DNA of 64,000 nucleotides from the NCBI RefSeq assembly GCF_028623165.1, contig NZ_CP117768.1, positions 3,968,001 through 4,032,000 on the forward strand. The letters are read 5' to 3'. The notes under the pieces are model-generated. The model was not told the DNA's origin. It did no database searches and saw only the letters and a list, made by a program, of their open reading frames with translations. The stretch is from Nostoc sp. UHCC 0926. GTDB taxonomy: Bacteria > Cyanobacteriota > Cyanobacteriia > Cyanobacteriales > Nostocaceae. The translations under genes and the position numbers were made by a program. Below are positions 52,675 to 61,594 of this stretch, piece by piece (position 1 is the stretch's first letter; each line of letters opens with the position of its first letter).

Positions 52675-53474
52675 AATTCACCTCCATAACTCCGTAGAAA
52701 ATCATCTTTTACTGCCCATCGAAAAAAGGTATAGATTCTCTCAGCAAAATGTTGCGCTTCACTCATCAACTCCTCAATGCGGAATTCACGATTATTTGAA
52801 ATAGACATGTCCAGATCAAGAATCCAACTAGGTTCAGCAACAGCTTCTATGGACTCTGGATCAAAAGTTACACCAGCAGGTATGGCTCCCCATCTTGCAA
52901 CAAGTTGTTTGCCTTCATCTGGAATAATAAACAAAGATTCATTAATAGTTTGATAAATAGACTCTCTAAAATCAGCAGCCATCATTCCAGCTATCTCAGG
53001 CTTCACTAATGATGATATGTCTTTAAAATTTTGACCTACAACTCTGTCGATATATCGCAACCCAGATCGTTCAATACTTGTAGGGTGAAAGCTTTCATTA
53101 AGCGCAATAAGTATGTTTTCTAAACGTTTCAGAAAATCACTACGACTTAAGTAAGAAGTTGTCTCAAGTGCAACAAAATTAGGTGCTAATGAAACTCGCC
53201 AATTCCAACTATTTGTAGTGTCTACAAACCGCCAAGTCACTTGGGGTGCAATTGGAACAAGACCTTGGGGACTAATAGCAAAACTCTGAGTTTGCTCAGG
53301 CTGTAAAATGGGATATTTTTCTCGAATTGCCTCTTGAAATGAACCCACAAAATCTTTCTTCTCGATTGAGAGAATAGGTGCAAAGCGCACTTGTGCAATC
53401 ACTCGAACAAGGGGTGCATCCTTTAAGGGCACCTCTTCGGGTGGTGGTGCGGTGAGTGGATTGACATTAAGCAC
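52671..53474 (-). CDS. TIGR04255 family protein
   Basis: The 267-residue protein matches a sporadically distributed family: EEVPLKDAPLVRVIAQVRFA, PILSIEKKDFVGSFQEAIRE, then RFVDTTNSWNWRVSLAPNFV, ALETTSYLSRSDFLKRLENI and SIERSGLRYIDRVVGQNFKD. The function is unknown, and its patchy occurrence suggests mobile or defence-related use. It is the first gene of a three-gene leftward operon with overlapping ends, which implies that the three products work in fixed proportion. Confidence 0.85.
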   Translation of the reverse strand: MLNVNPLTAPPPEEVPLKDAPLVRVIAQVRFAPILSIEKKDFVGSFQEAIREKYPILQPEQTQSFAISPQGLVPIAPQVTWRFVDTTNSWNWRVSLAPNFVALETTSYLSRSDFLKRLENILIALNESFHPTSIERSGLRYIDRVVGQNFKDISSLVKPEIAGMMAADFRESIYQTINESLFIIPDEGKQLVARWGAIPAGVTFDPESIEAVAEPSWILDLDMSISNNREFRIEELMSEAQHFAERIYTFFRWAVKDDFLRSYGGEL

Positions 53475-53804
53475 TTTTTACATCCTTTTTGGGGCTTTCA
53501 GAGAAATTGGGCATAATCAGAGACAAGAGATGTAACCTGTTGTCCACTATAACTATCGTAGGGCAAGAGTGTGAAGTAGAGTGTGAAGTTTAAGAAAAAT
53601 TTTCCCCTAAAACATTTGGAAATGGAGAATAATTGAAGGAAATCCAAGATCCATAGCACTCCTAAAGTCCTAACAGTCCGGTCGAAGAAGGCTGTTGCAG
53701 CGAACTGAGCAGCATTGGTTCTCGAAAAGCCTGTGTATAGTGAATTGTACGACTGTTTACACCCAGCCTTTCTTACTTTTTACTTTCCTATAGTGAATAA
53801 AAAC
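53475..53804. other. Divergent promoter region, no gene
   Basis: The gap lies between the leftward TIGR04255 operon and the rightward carboxymuconolactone-decarboxylase-like gene. An open frame continues upstream of that gene (from 53715) but its first 30 residues are unlike the family. No repeat is evident. Confidence 0.45.
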
Positions 53805-54197
53805 ATGACTAAGCTAATTGAATACGAAGAAGCCAGTGAGGATGTCCGGGCAGTCTATGATGACATCCGCACCACCCGCCAGAATGACTATATCAATAAC
53901 TTTTGGAAAGCTATAGCTAACCATCCCCCTACCTTGCAGCGAACTTGGCAAGCGGTGAAGGAAGTGATGACTAGCCCTGGTGAGATTGATCCACTGATGC
54001 GCGAGCTAATTTATATCGCCGTGAGTGCGACGAATGGCTGTGAGTACTGCATCGCCTCGCACACAGCAGCAGCGCGTGCCAAGGGGATGAATGATACCAT
54101 GTTCGGGGAAGTAATGGCGATCGCAGCCACTGCCAACATGACCAATCGCCTCGCCAACGGCTATCAAATTCCGGTGGACGAGAGATTTAAGCCGTAG
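53805..54197 (+). CDS. Carboxymuconolactone decarboxylase / AhpD-like protein
   Basis: I start it at MTKLIEYEEASEDVRAVYDD, giving 130 residues. The AhpD-type motif is GCEYCIASHTAAARAKGMND, with the C-x-x-C pair and the following His used in peroxide-linked disulfide chemistry. LMRELIYIAVSATNG precedes it as in the family. It may reduce peroxides or support a disulfide relay. A hydrolase gene follows 55 bp downstream on the same strand and may be co-transcribed. Confidence 0.88.
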   Translation: MTKLIEYEEASEDVRAVYDDIRTTRQNDYINNFWKAIANHPPTLQRTWQAVKEVMTSPGEIDPLMRELIYIAVSATNGCEYCIASHTAAARAKGMNDTMFGEVMAIAATANMTNRLANGYQIPVDERFKP

Positions 54198-54252
54198 GAG
54201 TGTAGCCTTGTCTATCGCTGCTTAAGAATAAGGTTTAGCAGAATTATTTACT

Positions 54253-55071
54253 ATGCCAAAAGTTCAGATTAACGGGATTGATTTGTTCTACGACATTAAG
54301 GGAAGGGGTGAGCCTTTACTATTAATAGCTGGCTTCCTTTGTGATCATGCCTATTGGTCGCTGATTATGCCATCGCTGGTTTCGCAGTATCAAGTTATTC
54401 GCTTGGACAACCGAGGTATGGGACGAAGTTCTGCTCCCGAAAGCCACTATAGTCTGAAACAGATGGCTAGTGACGTTGCAGGATTGCTCGATCACATTGC
54501 GATCGATAAGGTGCATCTAGCAGGTCATTCAATGGGTGGTCAAATAGCCCAAGAGTTAGTGTTAGCACATCCTGAAAAGGTACAAAGTCTGATCCTACTT
54601 TCATCGTTGGCAAAGGGTGATAAATTATTTAACAGCATCATTGAGACTTGGGGCGACCTCTGCGGTAATGTAGACCTAAAACTTTATGAAAAAGTCTTAT
54701 TACCCTGGATATTTACAGATACGTTCTACTCGATTCCTGGGATGATCGAAGGTCTGATCGAATTTGCAATCAGATATCCTTTCCCGCCTGCGACTCATTC
54801 ACTCTATGATCACAGCCGAGCCATGCTTGACTTTGACACAACAAACCGCCTTCAACAAATTCATTGTCCTACCCTAGTTCTAGTTGGTAAACAAGACATT
54901 CTCACCCCGCTAAAGTTTTCCCAGCAACTTGCTCAAGGCATTCCCAACGCTGAACTTGTAGTCCTCGATGGTGGGGGTCATGGCTTCTTAATTGAGTCGC
55001 CGGATGCTGTGGTTTCAACCATGCTTAACTTCCTGGGAAAGTTGAAGCCAGCTTACACCAATTATTTGTGA
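54253..55071 (+). CDS. Alpha/beta hydrolase
   Basis: The 272-residue alpha/beta-fold enzyme has all catalytic parts in place: the oxyanion region VIRLDNRGMGRSSAPESHYS, the nucleophile elbow LAGHSMGGQIAQ (Ser near residue 92), the acid in VLVGKQDILTPLKFSQQLAQ and the His in LDGGGHGFLIESPDAV. The substrate is unknown; small ester or C-C bond hydrolases of this type are common. It follows the AhpD-like gene closely. Confidence 0.88.
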   Translation: MPKVQINGIDLFYDIKGRGEPLLLIAGFLCDHAYWSLIMPSLVSQYQVIRLDNRGMGRSSAPESHYSLKQMASDVAGLLDHIAIDKVHLAGHSMGGQIAQELVLAHPEKVQSLILLSSLAKGDKLFNSIIETWGDLCGNVDLKLYEKVLLPWIFTDTFYSIPGMIEGLIEFAIRYPFPPATHSLYDHSRAMLDFDTTNRLQQIHCPTLVLVGKQDILTPLKFSQQLAQGIPNAELVVLDGGGHGFLIESPDAVVSTMLNFLGKLKPAYTNYL

Positions 55072-55404
55072 AACTGCACAAAATCAAGCTTGGTCAGACT
55101 TGGGGCAAAATCCCCTTGTTAAAAGTAGGCAAACTGACGCCACAGTGTACTACTAGTCCGCATCAACATTGCAGGGTAAACGAAGTTTGAGAATATTTCT
55201 CTCTTCCTCTTCCTCTGTGTTCTCTGCGCGGCAGTTGCTTCTCCTAAGGGAGACGCTGCGCGTAGCTTGCTTCCCCGTAGGGGTACAAGTCGGGGAACCG
55301 CAAGGGCGCACTGCCTTGCCTCTGCGGTTCGTTATTTAACTCTGCATAAGCTTGGCAGACTACTAGTAATAAGTTTTGAAACCTAGACAGGGTAATTTAA
55401 ATAT
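55072..55404. other. Repeat-rich gap
   Basis: It contains blocks shared with the 57.5-57.7 kb region (CTTGGGGCAAAATCCCC near 55095; GTAGGCAAACTGACGCCACA at about 55127, repeated at about 57717) and a C/G-rich repeat (GGAGACGCTGCGCGTAGCTT) near 55250. No gene is seen. Confidence 0.55.
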
Positions 55405-55752
55405 TCAGCGAGTTTCTAATTTAGAAACTCGCTCCTCTAATTTATTGACTTGTTGCTTTAATTCAACCACCAAAGTTGCCAGCCGATCAAACATCTGATC
55501 TTGCTGCGATAAGTTCCCTCTGGAACCAGTTGACTGTCGTGGGGTAAGTGTTGTTCTTCGGGATGGAGACTGGCGTCTTTGACCGAGTTGAGACTCTATC
55601 TGGTTTAACCGCGACTCGACACGATTAAAATCCGCTTCCAGGTTGTTGATGCGCGACTCCACTTGCTGCGATGAAGCAGTGTTTCCAAATAACCCACCCC
55701 AGATAATTGTTGCTAAAATCCCAGCAAGTATTAGCACTTGGATTTTTTTCAT
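55405..55752 (-). CDS. Coiled-coil protein with an N-terminal membrane anchor or signal
   Basis: The 115 residues begin with a hydrophobic leader (KKIQVLILAGILATIIWGGL). Two coiled-coil segments follow (VESRINNLEADFNRVESRLN and FDRLATLVVELKQQVNKLEE), joined by a basic Ser/Arg linker (GQRRQSPSRRTTLTPRQSTG). There is no enzyme domain. It is probably a periplasmic or membrane-attached structural protein. It lies 63 bp downstream of the CIA30 fusion gene on the same strand. Confidence 0.72.
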   Translation of the reverse strand: MKKIQVLILAGILATIIWGGLFGNTASSQQVESRINNLEADFNRVESRLNQIESQLGQRRQSPSRRTTLTPRQSTGSRGNLSQQDQMFDRLATLVVELKQQVNKLEERVSKLETR

Positions 55753-55815
55753 AACAGTCTATTTAGACAGGATATATTTGTATGGGTACAGAGGATAAGT
55801 CTGTATTCACTTCAC

Positions 55816-57300
55816 TTATTTATCCTGTTCTAAGTTAGAAAATAGCTTCTGCCAATCGATAGAGTTTAGAGTATTATCTCCCTGTTTTACCTCAAACGTG
55901 ACATTACAAGCTTTCGCTAGTTTTAGCCCTTGCACACAAAGTTCTGCCACATCCTCACGGCTGATTTTGCCCTTAATATTATCACCTTGCTCAAATATTA
56001 ATTCCTTACTCCCTGGTTCCTCAGTTAAAGCACAAGGTCTAATAATTGTATAAGGAATTCCGCTTTCTCTTAAACTATCTTCTCCTTTCAACTTCCAAGT
56101 TAAAATTCCTCCTAATTGGTCATTTAATTTCACTGCTGGCGGTTCTTCATCTAAATTAATGCCAGGGCGTCCGGGACGAGTCACGCCTGCTGAACTGACT
56201 AGAATAAATTGTGGTAAAGTTGTACCGCCGTAAGCTTTAATTGATTCCAACTGCAAAGCAAAACCACCGGCAGAAAATTTGGGATTTAAAGCACCATCAT
56301 GCTCAAATTTGCTCAACATCAGTTGGAATGAAGAAATTCTATTCTGCTCAAGTGGCGGCGCATCTTTGACAGTTTTTGCCCGAAAGACGGGAATCAAATC
56401 TGCAAAGGGAACGTGAACATCTATCCAGGTATTAGCTACGGTATCGAAAGAATAGCTGTAGCCAATGCCATCCCATTTTGTATCTGTTCGCAGGAAGATT
56501 TTATAACGCTGACCGTCACCTTTTACGCGCAATTTCACACCTTCGTGACCAGATAAATTGAAGGGGGGATCAAAATTCTTAGTTCTGATAGAAGCAAATC
56601 CGCCAGAGTTATCGGTGGAGACATTACCAGCAAACAAAGCTGTATTTTCTACTAATTGGATATTACTGGCACTCACGCCACCCATGACGACATCATCTAG
56701 CGCCCCCCAGTTATCCTTTAATTCTGCTGATGGCTTTGTGAAATCAAATATTAGTTTTTCGTTTACTTGGGGTAAATATTTTGCGGCCGCTTGAACTAAA
56801 TTTTTGACACCTTGATATTCTACATTTTCTGGGGTGTCGCCGACAATTTCTGGCTGGTAAAATTTCACACCTTGATAATATTTTGCTCTATCTGCTGTGT
56901 CTCCCTCTACTGGTTGCACACGCACTGCTGTGCAACAAACTACAGCTTGGATATCAGCCATAACTAAAGGAGTTAAAGTTTCAGGTTGGGTGATATCCGC
57001 AACTACCAAGTCTATGTGATTACCAAGAATTGACCGCGCTTTGTCAATGTCTCTAACAAGCGCCCGAACATTATAACCCCGTTCGAGCGATCGCTGCACC
57101 ACTCGTTTACCTACACCACCTGTTGCACCTGCTACTAGTATTACACCCACGTTTTTTCCTCCATTGGGTCTATCTTGATTATCCTTAGGACGGCCTTGGA
57201 TTAACTGCTGTACCCAGTTAAGGAAAGGAATTACCTCAAAGTAAGTCAGGGTTTCGATAAACCTGCCTAAATCCCATTGAGAACGATTTTTGTCAGTCAC
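55816..57300 (-). CDS. NAD(P)-binding protein with an inserted CIA30 domain
   Basis: The 494-residue protein starts with an atypical-SDR Rossmann region (VILVAGATGGVGKRVVQRSL near residue 55; VVADITQPETL; QAVVCCTAVRV). After about 130 residues it is interrupted by a CIA30-type beta-sandwich (IFDFTKPSAELKDNWGALDD, VVMGGVSASNIQL, GVKLRVKGDGQRYKIFLRTD). It then returns to the SDR fold (QFILVSSAGVTRPGRPGINL, SGIPYTIIRPCALTEEPG). CIA30 proteins assist respiratory complex I assembly in mitochondria, and plant and cyanobacterial relatives are linked to photosynthetic complexes. The fused architecture fits that role, but the exact client is unknown. Confidence 0.85.
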   Translation of the reverse strand: MTDKNRSQWDLGRFIETLTYFEVIPFLNWVQQLIQGRPKDNQDRPNGGKNVGVILVAGATGGVGKRVVQRSLERGYNVRALVRDIDKARSILGNHIDLVVADITQPETLTPLVMADIQAVVCCTAVRVQPVEGDTADRAKYYQGVKFYQPEIVGDTPENVEYQGVKNLVQAAAKYLPQVNEKLIFDFTKPSAELKDNWGALDDVVMGGVSASNIQLVENTALFAGNVSTDNSGGFASIRTKNFDPPFNLSGHEGVKLRVKGDGQRYKIFLRTDTKWDGIGYSYSFDTVANTWIDVHVPFADLIPVFRAKTVKDAPPLEQNRISSFQLMLSKFEHDGALNPKFSAGGFALQLESIKAYGGTTLPQFILVSSAGVTRPGRPGINLDEEPPAVKLNDQLGGILTWKLKGEDSLRESGIPYTIIRPCALTEEPGSKELIFEQGDNIKGKISREDVAELCVQGLKLAKACNVTFEVKQGDNTLNSIDWQKLFSNLEQDK

Positions 57301-57378
57301 ATTTGCGTCCTCACAACTTTCTTAAGTTTAGCCCAATGTTTGTTTCTCCAAATCCTCCGGTACTCATAACTTTGCTTT

Positions 57379-57469
57379 ACAGCTATTTTCAGGTAGAATA
57401 GACCACGCGGTAGGGGCGCAAGGCCTTGCGCCCCTATGACAGATGTGGTTCAAATACTTGAATTCTGCT
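57379..57469 (+). repeat. Dispersed ~90-bp repeat with palindromic core
   Basis: ACAGCTATTTTCAGG ... GTAGGGGCGCAAGGCCTTGC ... CAGATGTGGTTCAAATACTT. It is the inverted partner of 37171-37260. The core alone recurs at 48111-48171. Confidence 0.82.
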
Positions 57470-57776
57470 TTAATTGGGGAAAGGGGACAGGAGATACCTG
57501 TAACCTATTCCCTTCAACGAAGAGGCAGGGGGAAGGGGCGCGTAAATCCAGCGAACATCTCAATTAACAAGACTTGGGGCAAAATGCCTTGTCTACACGA
57601 GACTTTACCCGCCCTTGCAGGTTAAAAACCTTGATTTTTTCTTAGTCCACGCAGGTGGACAATGTTAGTGTAGTAGCGAATATATTCGCCTAATACTTTT
57701 AAAACATCCTCTAAAGGTAGGCAAACTGACGCCACAGGATCTTAGCTACAATTAAACCAAATCTTTAGCATTCTAT

Positions 57777-57808
57777 GCGACGCTGAACAGCCCGTCGTAG
57801 ACATCGCT
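57777..57808 (-). repeat. Small dispersed repeat, variant form
   Basis: GCGACGCTGAACAGCCCGTC followed by GTAGACATCGCT, two bases different from 45942-45973. Confidence 0.75.
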
Positions 57809-57861
57809 CAATCACGTTAGGATACATAATTAAGTGTTCCTAATCAAACGGTAATTTACTT

Positions 57862-58371
57862 ATGAGCCAACTTGAAAACATTCAAGCTGAATATGAAAAG
57901 TTTCCTGAAGAGTTTGAGAGTGTAATCATTAGCACCGTGAGCGCACAGGCAATACCCAATGCTAGTTATGCTCCCTTTGTAATGGATGATTCCAAGAATA
58001 TCTACATTTACGTCAGTGGTCTTTCAACTCATACCAAAAATCTCTATGCCAATCCTCATGTTAATGTCTTGTTTATCGAGGATGAAGCCAAGAGTAATCT
58101 AATTTTTGCCCGTCGTCGTTTGAGTTTTGATTGTACGGCAACTTTGATAGAGCGTGAAACTGACAAGTGGAATCAAATTGTTGAGCAATTTCAAGGGCGG
58201 TTTGGTCAAATTATAGAGGTTTTGCGCGGCTTGTCTGACTTTCGGATTTTCCAGCTAACTCCTAGTGAAGGTCGTTTTGTAGTTGGTTTTGGGGGAGCTT
58301 ATCACATCAGTGGTGATCACCTCCATCAACTTGTTCAGATCACAGGAGATAGTGACCAAAAGCAAAAATAA
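57862..58371 (+). CDS. HugZ-like heme-utilisation protein (PPOX split-barrel fold)
   Basis: The 169-residue protein resembles HugZ: EYEKFPEEFESVIISTVSAQ, PNASYAPFVMDDSKNIYIYV, SGLSTHTKNLYANPHVNVLF and RRLSFDCTATLIERETDKWN, then the HugZ-type end FRIFQLTPSEGRFVVGFGGA with YHISGDHLHQL. HugZ proteins bind and degrade heme to release iron. That His-containing tail is the heme-contact region in the family. It is monocistronic here. Confidence 0.85.
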   Translation: MSQLENIQAEYEKFPEEFESVIISTVSAQAIPNASYAPFVMDDSKNIYIYVSGLSTHTKNLYANPHVNVLFIEDEAKSNLIFARRRLSFDCTATLIERETDKWNQIVEQFQGRFGQIIEVLRGLSDFRIFQLTPSEGRFVVGFGGAYHISGDHLHQLVQITGDSDQKQK

Positions 58372-58619
58372 GCAATGCAAATTTAAAAATTAAATCTGAT
58401 TATTAAGAAGCATCGTGGCGAAATAATTCGTAATTAATGGTATAATTTAAAGGATTGATCAATAAAGACATAAAACCCTTACAGTATCGATAATTCAGAC
58501 TGCCCCATTTATGCGTGGGGTAATTATGAATTATGAATTAGTTCTATGAGTAAGCTTTACTTTATACCTTGTAATTTTGCCTTCGCGTAAAGTGCGATTA
58601 CACTAAACTCTTTAATTTT

Positions 58620-59525
58620 ATGCTTCAGTTTCAACCTCCTGGCTTTGGACATAAACTTATCCATACATCCTTGGGGGCAATGGTTTACTATACCCAAACG
58701 AATGCACCTTGGGCGATGCCTGCGGGGGGCAAAGCGATCGCTGACACTGAAGATTCACGCCCACTACTGTTTCTGCATAACTTTGGTGGTGGGGCGTCTG
58801 CATATGAATGGTCTAAAGTTTACCCAGCTTTTGCCTCTAATTACCACATTTTAGCCCCCGATCTAATCGGCTGGGGAGAATCGGCTCATCCAGTCCGAGA
58901 TTATAAAATTAGGGATTATCTCAGCACGATCGCAGAGTTTATCATCCAAACTTGTCGCCAGCCGGTAACAGTGGTAGCCTCGTCTCTAACAGCCGCTTTT
59001 GCTATCCGCCTAGCTATTGTTCAACCCAATTTATTCAAAGCACTGTTTTTGGTATGTCCCTCTGGATTTGATGATTTTGGGGAGGGTGCTGGACGCAGAC
59101 TTCCGCTTTCGGTGATCAATACGCCTCTATTGGACAATTTTATTTATATCCTTGGTGCTGAAAATGAAATTGCAGTCCGAAATTTTTTACAAAGTTTTCT
59201 ATTTGCCAAGTCACAACGAGTATCACAAGAGATGGTGGAGGCTTATTTAACCTCTGCACAACAGCCTAATGCCAAGTTTGCCGCTTTGTCATTTTTGCGG
59301 GGCGACCTTTATTTTGACCTGAGTTTATATATTCAACAACTGACAATTCCCACGAGGATTTTTTGGGGAGAAAAGGCACAATTTACTAACATCAAACTAG
59401 GACGACGCTTGGCAAATTTAAATGTAAGTGCAATTCGAGATTTTTATGCGATCGCAGATGCCGGAATATTACCTCATTTGGAAATACCAGAAGTTCTCAT
59501 TGGTCTATTGCAACGGTATCTTTAG
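58620..59525 (+). CDS. Alpha/beta hydrolase with an atypical nucleophile motif
   Basis: The 301-residue alpha/beta-fold protein shows the oxyanion segment LFLHNFGGGASAYEWSKVYP, the loop LAPDLIGWGESAHPVRDYKI and a C-terminal IADAGILPHLEIPEVL. Where the nucleophile elbow G-x-S-x-G is expected, the sequence is VVASSLTAAFAIRL, so both glycines are replaced; activity may be altered. The segment WAMPAGGKAIADTEDS near residues 31-46 includes bases resembling a small dispersed repeat (GGGCGATGCCTGCGGGGGGC). The substrate is unknown. Confidence 0.82.
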   Translation: MLQFQPPGFGHKLIHTSLGAMVYYTQTNAPWAMPAGGKAIADTEDSRPLLFLHNFGGGASAYEWSKVYPAFASNYHILAPDLIGWGESAHPVRDYKIRDYLSTIAEFIIQTCRQPVTVVASSLTAAFAIRLAIVQPNLFKALFLVCPSGFDDFGEGAGRRLPLSVINTPLLDNFIYILGAENEIAVRNFLQSFLFAKSQRVSQEMVEAYLTSAQQPNAKFAALSFLRGDLYFDLSLYIQQLTIPTRIFWGEKAQFTNIKLGRRLANLNVSAIRDFYAIADAGILPHLEIPEVLIGLLQRYL

Positions 59526-60149
59526 GAGTTAGGAGTTTGAATTCCTGATTTTCCCCTTTTACCTCCTACTTAGAGAGCAACTCTGCATTTAATGCTTTAG
59601 TAATGCGATCGCCAGAAGCTAGGAAGTGGGTCTTGATGTAAATATTAAGGTTTTCACTAAGTTGTTTGAGTCAGTCTTGATTCTGAATTTTTAATTCTTC
59701 TTTATCCAATTTATATATTCAGCAATCGCTTTCGGATAATGCTCTTTCATTATCGCTCTTTTATTACTCTGAAAAAATAAAATATTTGTAGGTTGGGCTG
59801 AACATTCGTGTTACCCAACAAAATCAAAGATTCTTGGTGTTGGGTTTCGTTCCTCAACCCAACCTACTCCTAGATTTATAAAAACTAATGACAACAAAGG
59901 TTTCTGATTTTTATCTCGTGAGAGTTATAGAAGAGCGTTATACAAACTCTCTAAATAAAGGCAGTATTGCTCGTTGCTTGTGCCCATAGACGAATTACAA
60001 ATATCCATGCATCTAACAAATCACATCTTCCCCAAGCAAGATTTAAAAAATATTTCTTTTTTATAACTTCAGATATGCCTTTTGTTAGAAGCATAATTAC
60101 CTTTTTATAGTTAATCTTAAATTTGTACTCAAAAAACAAGCTAATTGGC
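59526..60149. other. Gene-free gap with a MITE-like repeat
   Basis: Apart from the palindromic element at 59788-59867, nothing is recognisable. The sequence just before the next gene is AT-rich. Confidence 0.55.
59788..59867. repeat. MITE-like element with GTAGGTTGGG ends
   Basis: GTAGGTTGGG (59788-59797) and CCCAACCTAC (59858-59867) are perfect inverted ends of an 80-bp element with a second inner pair (GTTACCCAACA / TGTTGGGTTTC, imperfect). Confidence 0.78.
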
Positions 60150-60545
60150 ATGATAAATTTGATTTCTAGGACGATTGGTCACATCAGTTCTCTGCTTAAA
60201 GGACTTCAGGTAAAATCTTTTTTGGCTGTTGTCCTAGTTGGTTTTGTAGTGCTGACGACGAATGTTGCTTATGAGCACAATGACAAAGCCTTAGGTGAAA
60301 GAGTTAAGGAACAGGTACAGCAAGATGATGCTCAAAGACCGAGAACAATAGGGGAGTGGAATAAAGAAGCTCGTGAAACGGAAGGTTCTCCTGGTGAACG
60401 ACTTAAAAAGATTGGAAAAGAGTCAGCAGAAGCCTTTAAACAATTTGGATCTGGGTATGTAGAAGGTGCTCAGAAAACTGCTAGTGATGTAGGGGACAGT
60501 GCGGCAGAGACAGCCAAAGGTGTCTCAAACAAAATTATACCCTAA
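60150..60545 (+). CDS. Membrane-anchored protein of unknown function
   Basis: Starting at MINLISRTIGHISSLLKG gives 131 residues. One hydrophobic segment (VKSFLAVVLVGFVVLTTNVA) anchors or exports it. The rest is highly charged and repetitive (ALGERVKEQVQQDDAQRPRT, WNKEARETEGSPGERLKKIG, SDVGDSAAETAKGVSNKI), reminiscent of stress-related hydrophilic proteins with YtxH or CsbD-like character, though no family is certain. Confidence 0.68.
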   Translation: MINLISRTIGHISSLLKGLQVKSFLAVVLVGFVVLTTNVAYEHNDKALGERVKEQVQQDDAQRPRTIGEWNKEARETEGSPGERLKKIGKESAEAFKQFGSGYVEGAQKTASDVGDSAAETAKGVSNKIIP

Positions 60546-60825
60546 ATAGGTTATCATCCTCTATTGGCAGCAAGTAGTAATAACTTTTCGCCAATATAAT
60601 GAGTAACAATAGGGACGCTGGTGTCTAACTAACGAATTTTTCTAATGCTTGGGTAACGGGCTTACCTTTGTTGATTAAAGATTGTAGCATTTCTCAGTTG
60701 CATAAAATATAGGACTTTAGTAGGGGCGCATAGCTAGCTGTACGCCCCTATTGCGTATTGCATCTAAAAGAGAATTGCTAATTTTAAGTTGCTGCAAGCT
60801 ACACCCGTCGCAATAAGCTTGGGTA

Positions 60826-61521
60826 TCAAACTTGTATATCTTGCAGTTTTGCCACCATTTCTGCACGCGCCGAAACCTTCAACTTACGAAACATCCTCTT
60901 CAAAGCTTGTTTGACGGAATTTTGCGTAATCCAAAGTTTTTCCCCAATTTCCGCGTTCGTTAACCCCTGCGCCACTAACTCGGCAATTTCTAACTCACGC
61001 GCTGTTAGAGGACTTACTAAAAGGGAATTGGATATTTTTGGTTTTGTCCGTAGTGTCGCCATTTTTGCTGATAAATGAATGCATAAGGCACTCAAATCTG
61101 CTAAATCGTTGCCATTAAAAGCAGGATATCCCTTGTCACGAGCCAAGTTAAGCGTTCCTACAAGACGACCATCATAAACTATTGGCCCGGTCATTACGTG
61201 TTCGTGATCAGAACGCGAACAAAAATGCTTCCAGTCTCCTGGTGATAATAATAATTGCTCATGGGCGGGAGCATGACGCTCAACCACGTAGCGCCCGACT
61301 GGATTGCTTTCTAAGCATACTGCCGGAATACCCTGAATATCAATGTCAGTCGTTGGCGGCTCATTTAGGAAATAAATACCCCAATTTTGCACGCCAAAAT
61401 GCTCACCAATTTTATCCGTGAGAGCTAGTCTTAATTCTTGCTCATTTTGGACATTGGCGATCGCATCAAATACGGCGTAGAGAGAATTAACCATAAGTGT
61501 ACCCAGTTGGGGACTATCCAA
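60826..61521 (-). CDS. LuxR-type transcriptional regulator with GAF-like sensor
   Basis: The 231-residue protein has a GAF-like N-terminal half (VFDAIANVQNEQELRLALTD, VQNWGIYFLNEPP, GPIVYDGRLVGTLNLARDKG) and a LuxR/FixJ helix-turn-helix at the C-terminus (PLTARELEIAELVAQGLTNA, EIGEKLWITQNSVKQALKRM, FRKLKVSARAEMVAKL). The sensor ligand is unknown. It is divergent from the DUF3386 gene, with only 73 bp between the starts, so it may control both. Confidence 0.88.
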   Translation of the reverse strand: MDSPQLGTLMVNSLYAVFDAIANVQNEQELRLALTDKIGEHFGVQNWGIYFLNEPPTTDIDIQGIPAVCLESNPVGRYVVERHAPAHEQLLLSPGDWKHFCSRSDHEHVMTGPIVYDGRLVGTLNLARDKGYPAFNGNDLADLSALCIHLSAKMATLRTKPKISNSLLVSPLTARELEIAELVAQGLTNAEIGEKLWITQNSVKQALKRMFRKLKVSARAEMVAKLQDIQV

Positions 61522-61594
61522 GCCTCAACAATTACTTCTATGCTAATACCAGGAAAACTAAAACGCTAATTACAGTAGCGACTAGGAGAAGCAC

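Larger units (their letters stand above)
57301..57861. other. Repeat-rich gap
   Basis: It contains the dispersed repeat at 57379-57469, blocks shared with 55.1 kb, and a small dispersed repeat at 57777-57808. No supported gene. Confidence 0.6.
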
